Below the pieces are notes generated by a model, which saw nothing but the letters and a program-made list of their open reading frames with translations, ran no database searches and was not told the DNA's origin. A program made the position numbers and the translations under genes. From assembly GCA_010093705.1 (NCBI GenBank), contig MU006093.1, positions 1,234,849-1,298,848 of the forward strand: a DNA stretch of 64,000 bases, written 5' to 3'. Shown piece by piece: positions 46,399 to 58,211 of the stretch (the stretch's first letter is position 1; each line of letters starts with the position of its first letter). The DNA is from Patellaria atrata CBS 101060. Its lineage: Eukaryota; Ascomycota; Dothideomycetes; Patellariales; Patellariaceae.

Positions 46399-49300
46399 AT
46401 GAAGCCACTCAGCCTGCAAATTTCGGGTTACAAATGGCTCAACTCGCGGAGGACGCGTTCCCACGTGCCCCTTAACCTATATCGCTGGTCATCTACAGCT
46501 CAACTACCACGATTAGATTTCCCGTCAATTGATGCAAAATGGCGGAACTACTGGTCAAAGAGGTCCCTAGACACATCGCAATCGTCCTCAACATCCAGTC
46601 AGACACCAGATCACGTTGCTAGACCACAGAAGTATTACATCTGTCCCATGTTTCCATATCCGTCGGGAACTCTCCATATGGGTCATCTGAGGAACTATGC
46701 TGTTGCTGATGTTCTTGCTCGTTATCGGCACATGGCTGGGTACGATGTTATACATCCTCTGGGATGGGATGCTTTTGGTCTACCAGCAGAGAACGCTGCT
46801 ATAGAAAGAGGGGTAGATCCTGCTGAGTGGACCATTTCTAACATTTATAAAATGAAAGAACAACTAGAGTTGATGAATGGAAGCTGGGCCTGGCATCGGG
46901 AGATTGCAACCTGCCACCCGGACTTCTACAAGCATACGCAGTCCATCTTTCTGATGCTGTATGAGCGAGGACTAGCTTATCAGGAAGACGCTCTCGTCAA
47001 CTGGGATCCGGTGGATGGTACTGTTTTAGCTAATGAGCAAGTTGATGCGAATGGTTTCTCGTGGAGATCCGGGGCAAAGGTTGAAAAGAAGAATCTCAAG
47101 CAGTGGTTCTTGAAAATCACGGATTTCAAAGAAGATCTCCTCAATGGCCTAAAACTCCTTTCAGAAGGAAACAAATGGCCCGAAAGAGTCATAAGTATGC
47201 AGAAAAACTGGCTTGGTAAGTGCAATGGCATAAAGTTACAATTCAACATCGAGAACAGCATCAAGGGTGATGAATCTGGAACTGTCGAAGTCTTTACAAC
47301 GAGAGCCGACACGCTGTTTGGAGTCCAATATCTTGCCCTTTCCCTGAAGCATCCCATTGTTGAATTTATCGCTAAAGAGAACCCCGAATTGCAAGCGTTC
47401 ATTGATAATGGGCCGACATTACCCTTGGACTCTAAAGCGGGATTTCTTCTACCAGACGTTCGAGCTATAAACCCGATGTCAGCATTCGGAGGAGCTACTA
47501 CAAAGGTACAAACCCCTATTCCAGTCTATGCTGCACCGTACGTACTCGATGATTACGGTTCTGGTGCTGTAATGGGTGTACCTGGTCATGATCCTCGAGA
47601 CCATGCTTTTTGGAGGGAAAATAAAGGCTCAAAGCCTATCCTTACAGTTATTGCACCAAATTCTCAAGCATCGCCAGTATCATCTTTTTTAATTCCCGGC
47701 GAAGACGATGTACCATTTATGGAACGAGGAATCTTGACCGTAGCATCAGGTCCGTTTAGTGGACTAACTTCCGACGAAGCTATCGTTAAGATAGTTGAAA
47801 AGCTTCAAGCGGATGGACAGTACGCTGAACCATCTGAGACCTGGCGGCTGCGAGATTGGCTCATCAGTAGGCAGCGTTACTGGGGAGCGCCAATCCCTAT
47901 AGTACACTGCGGTTCATGTGGTACGGTACCGGTTCCGACCTATGACCTACCTGTTGCTCTACCGAAACTCCGCAAAGATCAGCTGAAATGCAAGGGGGGG
48001 AATCCTCTGGAGGATATTCCGGAGTGGGTAAATACGCAATGTCCAAAGTGCCAACAGCCCGCGAAGCGCGAGACTGATACCATGGACACGTTCATGGATT
48101 CCTCTTGGTATTACTTCCGTTACATAGACCCCCGAAATGAAGCTGCTCCGTTTGATAAGACCTTAGCTTCAAGGTTGCTTCCAGTCGATCTCTATATCGG
48201 CGGCGTCGAACATGCCATTCTTCATCTATTGTATGCACGCTTTATAGCGAGATTTCTTGCAACGACAGATCTTTGGCCTCCTGATATAGTGGAAGATGGA
48301 TCAACGACACCAGATCCTGCTAATATAGGAGAACCGTTCAAAGAACTGATTACGCAGGGAATGGTTCACGGGCGCACTTACTCCGATCCAGAAACACAGC
48401 GTTTCTTGCGTCCGGAGGAAGTTGATCTGACGGATCTCGAGCAACCAAAGATCAAGAACTCTGAAGTGACTCCGAAGATCAGCTTTGAGAAGATGTCCAA
48501 GAGTAAATACAATGGTGTGGATCCAACGATTTGTATAAACAAGCATGGCGCAGACGCAACAAGAGCTCATATGCTCTTCCAAGCACCAGTTCGCGACGTG
48601 CTAGAGTGGGATGAGGAGAGAATAGTAGGTATTCATCGTTGGTTTCATCGAATCTGGCGGATTGTACACACCGCATCCTCGTCTACAACCCCGGACTTTT
48701 CTCCAGAACCTACTACATATTCCCCCCGCGCTCACTTCACTATCTTTAATAGCGTCTCTTCAGAGTACAACGACACAGAACAAGACCTCCTCATCACCCT
48801 CCGACAGACCATAGACTCGGTTAGAACCGCGTACAGTGAGACCTACGCCCTAAACACGGCCGTGTCAGACCTCATAAAACTCACAAATACCATCGACTCC
48901 ACGTCTATCTTCTCGCCTGAAAACCAGTCCCAATCTGCAGTCAATCCTGTGGTCTACTTCGATGCTGTATCCGTCCTTCTCCGCCTCATGGCTCCAATTA
49001 CCCCAGCTTTTGCAGAAGAGTGTTGGGAGGCGTTACTAGCGCCTTTAAAAGCAAGTGGTTTTATCCGATCAACCCCGTCATCTTCACGTATTGCTCAGGA
49101 AGCGCTACCCAGCTCTTCTATCTTCGATATGGTATTTCCGGAAACTGCTCATCTACCTCCTGCGGCCTTCTTAGAGCGGAGGAGCATGCCTTGCGCCGTG
49201 CAGATTAACGGAAAGGTGAAGTTCGTCCTGCAGCTACGGGATTCTGGGGATGTGGGTGAGGACGAGCTGAGGAAAAGAATATTAGGCGTCATCAAGGAGT

Positions 49301-49431
49301 CGGAGGACGGGAAACGCTATTTTGAGTTTACAGAAGACGGCGACATTGAAGGTGTGAAGAAGATGATTGTGGTGTCAAGGGGTAGGACAGTGAATTTTGT
49401 CGTTCCCGGAAAGGGGAAGGGGAAGAAGTAA
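46399..49431 (+). CDS. mitochondrial leucyl-tRNA synthetase
   Basis: Class I synthetase charging mitochondrial tRNA-Leu (yeast Nam2 type, bacterial lineage). Single exon, 1010 aa. Seen: a basic leader of about 40 residues ([17 protein letters not shown]) fitting mitochondrial import; [20 protein letters not shown] with the HIGH motif as HMGH (about residue 93); [14 protein letters not shown]; the editing domain with [12 protein letters not shown] and [60 protein letters not shown] with an intact KMSKS (about 697); and the anticodon-binding C-terminus. The editing threonines (TRADT) and the KMSKS lysines are present, so the enzyme looks fully functional. Some fungal NAM2 enzymes also aid group I intron splicing; nothing in the sequence tests that. 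Confidence 0.97.
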   Translation: MKPLSLQISGYKWLNSRRTRSHVPLNLYRWSSTAQLPRLDFPSIDAKWRNYWSKRSLDTSQSSSTSSQTPDHVARPQKYYICPMFPYPSGTLHMGHLRNYAVADVLARYRHMAGYDVIHPLGWDAFGLPAENAAIERGVDPAEWTISNIYKMKEQLELMNGSWAWHREIATCHPDFYKHTQSIFLMLYERGLAYQEDALVNWDPVDGTVLANEQVDANGFSWRSGAKVEKKNLKQWFLKITDFKEDLLNGLKLLSEGNKWPERVISMQKNWLGKCNGIKLQFNIENSIKGDESGTVEVFTTRADTLFGVQYLALSLKHPIVEFIAKENPELQAFIDNGPTLPLDSKAGFLLPDVRAINPMSAFGGATTKVQTPIPVYAAPYVLDDYGSGAVMGVPGHDPRDHAFWRENKGSKPILTVIAPNSQASPVSSFLIPGEDDVPFMERGILTVASGPFSGLTSDEAIVKIVEKLQADGQYAEPSETWRLRDWLISRQRYWGAPIPIVHCGSCGTVPVPTYDLPVALPKLRKDQLKCKGGNPLEDIPEWVNTQCPKCQQPAKRETDTMDTFMDSSWYYFRYIDPRNEAAPFDKTLASRLLPVDLYIGGVEHAILHLLYARFIARFLATTDLWPPDIVEDGSTTPDPANIGEPFKELITQGMVHGRTYSDPETQRFLRPEEVDLTDLEQPKIKNSEVTPKISFEKMSKSKYNGVDPTICINKHGADATRAHMLFQAPVRDVLEWDEERIVGIHRWFHRIWRIVHTASSSTTPDFSPEPTTYSPRAHFTIFNSVSSEYNDTEQDLLITLRQTIDSVRTAYSETYALNTAVSDLIKLTNTIDSTSIFSPENQSQSAVNPVVYFDAVSVLLRLMAPITPAFAEECWEALLAPLKASGFIRSTPSSSRIAQEALPSSSIFDMVFPETAHLPPAAFLERRSMPCAVQINGKVKFVLQLRDSGDVGEDELRKRILGVIKESEDGKRYFEFTEDGDIEGVKKMIVVSRGRTVNFVVPGKGKGKK

Positions 49432-50069
49432 CTTGAAAGTAGGAACATGATTTTATGGTCACGTTGAACTTCAATGTAATGATGTAGACATTAGTGTAGA
49501 TTACTGTAAATTACGCAGAGCACCCGCACATTGTATACCCTCGTATCTCCTCCATGTTGCGGCATTCCTCGCATATTGTACGCCTCCTGATGAAGGTGTT
49601 TCCGACCCTACTATACAGAAGAGAACAAAGTGTACGGGTACTGTCCTCCCAAACTCCCATATAGGACTACCACATTTTAAAGAGACAACTATACGGTAAG
49701 TCATAGCCTTGCTATATCCAATGTGGTCTGCACGGCACAACCTGCTAGCACCTTGCGGTACCTCCAAGAAAACACCATATCACTACGCCCAGTATGGTTG
49801 GAGTCGTGAATATTTGCCTTGTTTCTCTTCTTCGACACAACGTTGTACTTCAGGGATCAGAGGATTCTAATTTTAAGTATGTCATATAGTCAATGCAGGA
49901 AGGAAGTTCGATAAATAATGCTCATACCGTCTTCCGGATAGATGTCTTTCGGGAGCGGCTGATTCTTTTTAGACTTCCAGTGAATGATTTTACTTCGCCT
50001 TCGTAAATAAATGCATGCCGGCTTCGAAAATAGTGTAAGATCGATGCCACCAATGATCCTACACTGTTG
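49432..50069. other. intergenic
   Basis: 3' flank of LeuRS up to the decayed DUF7580 gene. No gene seen. Confidence 0.45.
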
Positions 50070-51341
50070 TGAACTGTGGTGACATGCTTATAGCAGTATT
50101 TTAGCGGAACAATAACACGTGTCCAGATTTCTTTTCTCCAACTGCTATCGTCCAGCTCTTTAACTGCGCAAGCACCATTCTATTGCTCCTGCAAATTCCG
50201 GTCCCGCTTCTTTACCCACCATCTTGCTCCGTTGCAGAGCAGCCGAGTAATCAAGCATTTCAGCGGAATTGACATCACTCTGAGGTAGTTGTTGACGAAA
50301 TTTGCTGTTCTCAAGAGGTGTGCCAAAGCAAAATTCGAGCAACCGGATTCCTAGTATAGAAATGGTTTCATTGGCGCTGGAAACTACCTCGTTGGACATA
50401 CGGCCACGGATATAAGGCATTTCAAAAATGACGGCATTGCTAGCTGATCGATTACACCGGAAGAGAATGCTGTCTTTTCGAAGAGGGGTAGTTAGCCAAG
50501 GTGTGGAATAGAGCTGAAGGTAAGACGATGCTGAGTTAAGGGCGAGCGAGTAACGTTTCCGCCCCGTTAACCCGCTAGGACCATTGCAGAGGAGATGATC
50601 TAGTATGACAGATTTTGATCCTGTGATGAAGAAAGTACGTTCTCCTGGGTGGACGACAAAGAATACCCGTCCTCATCCCAAACTCCAGAGCAGCCGGAGT
50701 GCGTCTGCGAGAGTGTACTGCAGAGGCACCTGATATTTACCATAGTTAGTCGTTTCGAGACTTGGGATGCTGGATCATCTTGTCCAGTACAATGCACTCA
50801 ATGAGTTCCAGGGGTAGGGGTCCGTGGAGGTACGTTTGTGGTGACTTTGGCGATATCATCTGTGATATTGCTTGGGAGCATCTTAATGTTGGTTTCTCGC
50901 TAGCAGAAGTTGTCGGACACTGTTCCTACGTCAAAGATCATATTTGAAATCTAATTCTACCCGTTGTGATGTCCGGTGCTGTAGTTGCAGATTTGCTACA
51001 TGACCGGCACAACGGCACTGCCATGCTTTGGAGAGAGCATTATGCAGTGGTTTAGCATGCTGTCAGAATTTATTGATGCTTTGATTTACAATCGCTTTCG
51101 ATCTATTAGTATTTTCTTCGTCGAGCTGCTGTGATCCAGTCGCTGGTCTCGAGCAGGTTCTGCAGGCGGTCGTTGGCATCTTGGAGTTTCGTAAACAGCT
51201 TCTCTCGAGAGGACTTCTTTGAGCTAAACTTGATCCATTTCGCTTGAAAGTCGATATTCGATCTACTCAAGATCACTCTCCTAGAACGAGCAACCTTCAG
51301 GCCTTGTCCAAGCTGTCACGGTATGTTAGCTTTGTACAGTA

Positions 51342-51384
51342 CTGTGGTAGCCGGCATAAGTTTCGATAGTACGATGCCACCAAG
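51342..51384 (+). repeat. left terminal inverted repeat of the Tc1/mariner element
   Basis: Pairs with 52550-52592; the first 33 bases are identical and the next ten differ at about two positions. Confidence 0.9.
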
Positions 51385-51515
51385 CTTTTGTACATACTAA
51401 TCATATTCATAAAATTATTTCTTACTCAGCGTCTTATTTAGTATCCTATTCACTCCTCGTGTCCGCGTGTTATTACCTTAGTGTTGTATATCTATCTATA
51501 TCTGAAGTACTGAAT

Positions 51516-52439
51516 ATGCCTCCCTCAACGCCTCCACGACGCCATCATCTTGGGCTTACATATGAAGCAATTGTCATGCATCTTGGATTCTCATACCAGC
51601 AAGTTCAGCGAGCATGTCAAGCCGAGCAAGTCACACCAATGAAGCGTAGCGGGCGCCCACCACAGTTATCACAAGAGCAGGTTGAAAAATGATTTACGTA
51701 TATACGTCAATCACGAGAGACACGTCGTATGAGCTATCAGAGACTCGCAACTGAGATATTTGCACACTGGGGTGTTGGTGAATATGCAATCCGATCCTCA
51801 TTACGTCGCGCTGGATATCGAAGGTACGTTGCCTTAGCCAAATCTCCATTAACTGAGGCTAATCGTTTGAAGAGATTAGCCTGGGCAGAGGAGCATGTGG
51901 AGTGGACATACAACCAGTGGTGCACAATACTTTGGAGTGACGAGACCTGGGTCAATGGTACAAGGCATCGAAAAACTTGGGTTACAAGACAACAAGGTGA
52001 AGAGCTGGAAGATACATGTCTGGTTACAAAGAGACGTCGTAACCGTGGCTGGATGTTTTGGGCATCATTCAACGGTACAACAAAAGGGCCATGTCTCTTT
52101 TGGGAGAAGGAATGGGGCAGTATCAATCAAGATACATACTGCAATCGTATCATACCGATTGTACATGGGTGGATAATGATGAATTCAGGTTTAATCTTTA
52201 TGCAAGATAATGCTCCTGGGCATGTAGCGGTAGCGACGATTCAAGAGCTACAAGAACGTGGTATCAACACCATGACTTGGCCTCCATTCTCACCAGATCT
52301 CAATCCTATTGAGACAGTATGGAACTGGATGAAGGACTACATACAGCATAAGTATGGGGCTCTTGACAATCCAACATACGATACATTACGTACTATCGTG
52401 AAGGAGGCATGGGAGGTAATTACAACTGCAGCTTCATGA
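51516..52439 (+). pseudogene. Tc1/mariner transposase, nearly intact
   Basis: Starts MPPSTPPRRHHLGLTYEAI with an N-terminal helix-turn-helix (FSYQQVQRACQAEQVTPMKR, GRPPQLSQEQ). One in-frame TGA at 51690-51692 separates this from the catalytic part in the same frame: RRMSYQRLATEIF, ILWSDETWVNG (first Asp), FMQDNAPGHVAVATI (second Asp) and SPDLNPIETVWNWMKDYIQ (Glu), with 34 residues between the last two, the Tc1-type DD34E spacing. Near the 3' end (about 52428) the frame shifts, since HELIENMQQRCKDVV of the family tail is found one frame over past the 52439 stop. So two lesions: a stop, plausibly from TGG by G-to-A, and a late frameshift. The catalytic triad is intact. Confidence 0.9.
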
Positions 52440-52549
52440 ACTGATTGAGAATATGCAACAACGCTGTAAGGACGTCGTTAGAAGCCAGATTCACAAAGTG
52501 GTAGGATTAGATAATCAAAAATATATTTACATTACAACCTTACTTTGTG

Positions 52550-52592
52550 GCTTGGTGGCGCGTACTATCGAAACTTATGCCGGCTACCACAG
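52550..52592 (-). repeat. right terminal inverted repeat of the Tc1/mariner element
   Basis: Reverse complement of the left end, closing on CAG next to TA. Confidence 0.9.
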
Positions 52593-52864
52593 TAGTTTCT
52601 ACGGGAACTAAATCGAATCGCGTAAGGGCGTATGCCTCAAAGTCTAGGATCGTCTCCTGAAATTTGGAACTATGAACACCTTGGTCTTCCTTAAGACACT
52701 CCACCAGTTTATTAATGTTTCCTATAATATCTAGGAACAGCATATAGACGTCGGCAAGCGCATCCTCAGTCTCATGTCCAGATATGGGTCTCCGCAGGCT
52801 TCCCGGGCCGGATCGTCCATCAGAGCTTTCAACTCCTCGTCGACCACAAGCGGGAGCAGTACTG

Positions 52865-53115
52865 TGTAGTGTCAGAATATTGGTAACCAGGATAAACGTG
52901 GTGCTCGCTTAATACACCACGGACTATAGTATCGGAGTAACCAGGGTTACTAATCTGATATAGCACTATCTTTTAGTTCTTACTGTTGGTACTATTTTTC
53001 GTTGTTTTCTAAGACATAGATTTCATACTGTTCCGTACTTTTTGGTACACACCTGCAGTATATAACACCTAGATAGTACCACTCTTTTGAGAATCAAGCC
53101 ATGTGTCTTTTCAGC
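52865..53115. mobile_element. LTR-like insertion (solo-LTR candidate) in the DUF7580 pseudogene
   Basis: A 251-bp AT-rich block begins TGTAGTGTCAGAATATTGG and is flanked on both sides by the 5-bp direct repeat TACTG (52860-52864 and 53116-53120). It interrupts the DUF7580 frame and has no coding capacity. Size, 5-bp duplication and the TG-type start suggest a solo LTR of the copia kind; its end is not a canonical CA, so a small non-autonomous element is an alternative. It is a fossil with no internal region. Confidence 0.6.
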
Positions 53116-53321
53116 TACTGCAGCAATCCGACAAGTAGTCGCTCGATAATACCTTCGAAAATGGTCCTATGGTACTCGAGATCATGTTTACACTTCTTGT
53201 AAGCCCGCTGGATTCGCTACCAGTCCTTCAACACTTCTGCACCTTCACGATAACTTTCCAGAGCTCGTATGAGGATGGGAAAAGCACCCAACGCGAGGCC
53301 AGCTAGTTCAATGCCGCTCAT

Positions 53322-54472
53322 AGTGAACTTGTAAAGATTATGAACACACATTCCATGAGAGGACGGTGTCGATCTGGAGAAAAATCTCGGAAGAAATAAG
53401 AAGCTCAGAAATGAGGAGCTAACGATGAGTAGAACTATCGCTGACTCAAGCGAGTTCTTGTTAAAGAAATCTCAAGTCTGTTGACATTAGTATATTCCAG
53501 CCAAATAACCCTTAATGTTGATAGTCTGAAATCCATGGCGAATAATAATGCAATGCTCGTTCAAATTTCATCTTTACAATGCGGCCGCCTGCTCAATAAG
53601 ATCCCATCGCTTCTCGACGACCTTCAATGTGCAGATTGTCTAACCCTACGGCATGATGAATTCTAAAATCAATCATACAGATTTAGGTTTTGGGCAGGAA
53701 ATCTAAGAGTATTCCAACGATCGTCAAAGACTTTATCCCTTTATCATCAGCTAAAATAGTTACCCAAATTCGCAACTCAGGTTGAAAGTCTCCTGTTAGA
53801 CTTAAAAAATAATTTGCAAGATGGTAAATCCGCTGCCTGTGACCTCGTCCATAATCACGAATGCCTAGTGTTCGAAATCGTCCCTGGTTAGAGGCCCAAT
53901 TGTGAATACAAGGATGAGAATGATACAGATGACGAATTGGAGTCAAAAAGGTTGATGATCCTGATATTTTGCATCACATTTCGAGTGATCTTAACACCTC
54001 AGCCGGAAAAGCATTGGGGGAATCTCTTCGAGCTACAGGCGCGATAATTAGACATCAATACATGGGTTCAAGGCGAAGACCACCCGGCCATGCAGAACTG
54101 CAGGTCGGAGCTGGCGCTATTGTTCGAGTGGATCCGGAGAGAAAGTCAGGGCAGGTAAAGCCATGAGTGTTATGATTGAAGGCTCAATGACAGGAGTAGA
54201 GTCAAAATGAAAATGAGTTATCAGCTGAAGTTCGGATAGAGACTTCTCTTTAACTCGTTGATGGTATGGAAGAACGCAGGTAAGGGAGTTATTCATCCGC
54301 TCCTCTTCTGATCAGGACTAGTGGGTAACTCATAGAAATTGTAGAATTGGTTTGTCGCAAGTTGAACACACAGTCATTTACAACGCAGGACCACTCAGTG
54401 GAGCATATGTAGTGAAGTTTCAGACACAAAAATCTTTCTGTACCAACTTTCTCACCACAATGATGTTACTTC
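53322..54472. other. intergenic, no recognised gene
   Basis: Short frames (53481-53666 plus, 53683-53946 minus, 53969-54166 plus) have no domain. May contain further gene debris, given the neighbouring pseudogene. Confidence 0.4.
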
Positions 54473-57400
54473 TTATACCATCACACTCTCTGGAGGTCCA
54501 AGATAGCTCTGCTTCACACCTCCCAAATCAATCACCACCTTCTGGAAGACAGTTCCCGGTTCCAACGCCCACAAATTCAGCGTATGCTTTCCAGCGCTGA
54601 TATTGGTCGTGCTCGTCACGACCTTTGCGCCGTTAACAACCGAATCCGACCACCCGCTTGGCATGGATCCAAGATTGTACCCTGGAATCGGCTGTACGGA
54701 TGTTGCCGCTCCACTGTCGATGGAGAAAGCGTACTTCAGTGGCGCACTAGGATTGATATTGAACGACGGAGGAAGATATACGGTTACCTTAGCACTACTC
54801 GAGGACGTGAATGTGTAGAAATCGAATGAGACCTTGGCTCCGGATGAGGTACTCTGGGACGGAGCGTTGCCGGGCATGAGTGTCAGACCGGAGTGTGTTC
54901 GGCCGTAGCCGGGGATGACTTCCATACTTGCACCACCTGTGCCAGGTAACTTGGAAGTATAGTGCGCCATTTCGAAGGAGACGACGCCGTTGGATTCGAC
55001 GTGGCCCTTGAAATCTTCAGGGACACTGTTCTTGTTGAGAGGAAGACTTAGAGTCACCGAGTTGCCGGTTGAAGGTTTCACGACGATGCTAACAGTGCTT
55101 TTACCAGCTGGGACAGCGGACCAATCAACGTCAATGACAGCTTTGATGTCGGATACCCCGCTCGGGTATGAGAGCGTGCCTGACGAGGGCGTGACTGTCA
55201 CGTATGTCTTATCAGGGGTAATTGAAAATTGGAAGGTACCCTGACCACGAGCGTACACATCGATGGTGCGATTTTCTGGAGTATACGGATCTAGGGAGAG
55301 CATCGGAGGTGTAGCATCGCCGGGAGCCGAGTTCGCGCTTCCCTGTACAGAAACTCCCACTGGGCCTGTCGATGGAGCATTGGTAGAAATAGTCTGTACA
55401 CCAGGCATGGAGTTCGAGCCTGGATCTTGCCTGCGAGCCATCAGTAAATATATGTGTGGATTATTGAAAAGGGATAGTACCAATAAGTGTATCCAAAATG
55501 AACCTGGTCCATCATATGGTTCCACTTTCCATTTAGCAGACTGTGGTAGCGTTTTGCGATTGCTTGATCTTGCGAATAAGCGTTCCTAACTTCAGTTGCC
55601 ATCGTGTTGGCGCTCATACGCTTTTGTTTCGCATAGAACGTGTTCAACGCGGCCTTGTAGTACACTTCCTGTACGGTTTTACCAGCTAAGGCGGGATGCA
55701 ATACCATCTCGAAGAACGAAATCTGTGTGGCCGAGTCAAGGGAGTCATACGCGCTCTGAGCTTTGTCAACCATGGAGACCCATTCTTGGTAGTGGCTCTC
55801 CGCTTCGTCGTAGTTGGTTGTGCTGAGAACGTACGGGTTGGTGTTCAACCACTCATACTTCCTGCGAATGATCAACTTGCCGTATTGGGTCATAATATCG
55901 GCTGTTGTGTCTGCGACTTCTGCGCCAAACTCTCTCGTGGCCCACGCTTTGAGCCAGGTGCCTGTACTATCTGGAGTCTTGAATTGAGTCATATCGTATG
56001 CCATGTCAAGGAAATGGCTGATTGGGATTTCCTAAAAATACATGAGTGCAATACTACGTTGAAACAAATGAACCTAACATACCAATGGTTTTAAATCTCC
56101 AACATTGACAATCCAAATGTTGGTAGCATTTTTATCGTGCGCGAGATGCATTTGTTCCCAAGTTTTAGTAAGCTGAATTGAGTTGATCCATTTGTAATTG
56201 CGCGGATCGCCAACGTAATCGAAGTGATAATATACTCCAGCATTTCCTGGGCGACTAAGTTCGTTGCCGACGGGCAAGCGCTGAATATTACCACTATTAT
56301 CATCACTCCAAAGAAGTGTGATATCATTAGGAACCGTCATGCCCTGCTGGTAGTATCCTCCGACCTCCTATCCAGTCATGAGTATAGAGTTACGTTTAGG
56401 AGCAGTAGACGAACTTTGTATAAACACCACATCATCGGAACTTTGGACAAGTCACTAACGCCTAAAGTGCTCTTGAGAATAGATTGCTGGTAGTTGATGA
56501 CAGAGGTTAGAGAAGCTGCGGTTAAAGTTGGGGACGCGGTATCACCATCTCCACGCATACCCATTGTCCAGAGCGTTTCCCAATTTTTGGCACGTGTAAC
56601 TCCATCTTGCATATACTTCTTGAGATTATTTTGATTGCTGTTCCAATCCCAAGGCTTCACCTTCTCTTTATCAGCCCGAGCCATTGGCTCTGTGTGGCTT
56701 GCCCCCATGACAATACCATACTCATCGGCGAGAGGTCCATTCTTGGAATCGTCAACGTAGAACTTACTGTTCCACATTGCAGGCCAGAAGTAATTAGCCC
56801 GGAGACGGAGCAGTAGCTCGAAGACCTTGACATGGAAATTAGAGTTATACTTCCCACCATAAAATTGATTGATCCAGTTGGTGAGTGCGGGCTGCTCGTC
56901 ATTCAAAAAGATCCCTCGGTACTTGATTGATGGTGGACCTTGGACCTTGAGTTTATCGGCAGCAAAGATGACCGTTTTCTTCTTCGGGGGAACATCAGCC
57001 CACCAATACCAAGGGGAGACTCCAATCTGCTCAGAAATATCATATATGCCATAGATCGAGCCTCTCTTGTCACTCCCGGCAATCACCAACGCTGAAGCCA
57101 CACCTGATACAGGATCAGTCACTAGTTGCGAAGTGAAAGACTCCCATTTGCCTTTGATGGCGGAGACATCTATCTTGCCGGAGGAAACCAAACTATCGAT
57201 GATGGCTGACTTTCCAATAGTACCGACAATGATAGCTGGAGCGGCTCCGATGCTGCTTGTGCCAGTAACTACTTTCCCTTTAGTTCCGATAACGAGACCG
57301 AAGTCGTTGGTGAGATCGTTAGCTGCTCTTGTCACACCGGGCCACTCCTTCGAATCGAGTACTATAGTGGGTGCAAGGCCACTACTAGCTAGCTTAAGGC

Positions 57401-57500
57401 CTTCACCACCTTCCGAGAACGTTAGTGTTGATGGTTGTCCGATAGCGGTCGTGCATGAGACGAGCGTCAGGATAGACGCAAGAAGGGTAGTTATGTGCAT
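54473..57500 (-). CDS. secreted GH115 xylan alpha-1,2-glucuronidase
   Basis: Family 115 glycoside hydrolase removing (4-O-methyl)glucuronic acid from xylan outside the cell. Exons 56415-57500, 56083-56367, 55481-56031 and 54473-55430 (donors GTTCGT, GTATGT, GTACTA; phases 0, 0, 2), 959 aa, the usual family length. Seen: signal peptide MHITTLLASILTLVSCTTAI; an N-terminal alpha/beta domain; YDISEQIGVSPWYWWADVPP; SIKYRGIFLNDEQPALTNW; RANYFWPAMWNS; EYGIVMGASHTEPMARA, all in the (beta/alpha)8 catalytic region; EVGGYYQQGMTVPNDITLLW with DDNSGNIQRLP; IWIVNVGDLKPLEIPI across intron 2; helices with YYKAALNTFYAKQKR; then GYTYW joined to QDPGSNSMPGV and a C-terminal Ig-like beta domain. All blocks of the family are in order and the frame is intact. 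Confidence 0.95.
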
Positions 57501-58211
57501 CGTAGCGCGATGAACGATCTTAATCGTTTCGACATTCTGCTAGTAAACAAGAATCGAACCCTAAATATATATATTCGGATCGGACGGTATAATTTGATGC
57601 GAATATAGGTAATTCCCACACGCACCGAAAGCCAAGCTAGTAGTTAATGAATGTGATATTTCAGACCAATCTGATGACCTTCCAGAACTACTGCAAGAAA
57701 CGATCCAGAACAACGAATGATGTGTCGTTCAGAAAGAATACAGACACAAGTAAAGAAAATGTGATATTGGGAGCTATTCGGTCTAGGGGATCGGGACTTA
57801 ATAAAATATAAATGCAAGGCACATAACAACCAGCGATAACCAATTGGACGGTAATTAATGATCCACTGTGCCTTACAAATTCTTGATAGTGTATATAAAT
57901 AGGCTAGGCTTCCATTAATCTAAGGTCAATTGTAAGCGAGGAATTTTTCCACCCATCGGGAAAGATTGCCGAATCTGCTCTGTGCTTCAACCATTACTAG
58001 GGGATGTTGTAGATCAATAAAAACTTGCGGGGTGACGGATCTTAAACTGACTTCATTTGTGGAGAAATCGAGAGTATGAGTTTTCCCCATGATATAGTGA
58101 CGCCCTTATAATGTGAAGTCTGAATGGTACAAGTACAAACAAATGGAACTCGGAACTAGAAAATTATTAATAAGTATCGATGAGCTTTTATCTTCTTACA
58201 GTGTTCTGCGT
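57501..58211. other. intergenic between GH115 start and WDR6 stop
   Basis: Promoter side of GH115. No gene recognised. Confidence 0.45.

Larger units (their letters stand above)
51342..52592 (+). mobile_element. Tc1/mariner DNA transposon, DD34E
   Basis: 1251-bp element with inverted ends of about 43 bp that differ at only about two positions (both begin CTGTGGTAGCCGGCATAAGT), flanked on each side by the TA target duplication (51340-51341 and 52593-52594). It carries one transposase frame on the plus strand. The near-identical ends and clean target site mark a fairly recent insertion, into an already or later decayed DUF7580 gene lying on the opposite strand. Confidence 0.95.
50070..53321 (-). 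pseudogene. decayed DUF7580-type gene, split by two insertions
   Basis: Translating the minus strand piecewise gives a recognisable DUF7580 protein in order: MSGIELAGLALGAFPILIRA and RAYKKCKHDLEYHR (start near 53321), LLPLVVDEELKALMDDP, DIIGNINKLVECLKEDQG, AKWIKFSSKKSSREKLFTKL with NDRLQNLLETSDW, HAKPLHNALSKAWQCRC with HVANLQLQHRTS, CSTLSQTHSGCSG, RYSLALNSASSYLQLYSTPW, ISILGIRLLEFCFG, and a last VIVPLK near 50070. Removing the two insertions leaves about 1.74 kb, the length of an intact family member. Several in-frame stops and frame changes show it is dead; at least two stops stand where the family has Trp (TGG to TAG/TGA), so G-to-A change is involved. The family is common and multicopy in Pezizomycotina; its function is not established. 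Confidence 0.85.

Noticed and set aside
51737-52126. 129-aa minus frame within the transposon
   Set aside because: Shadow of the transposase catalytic domain.
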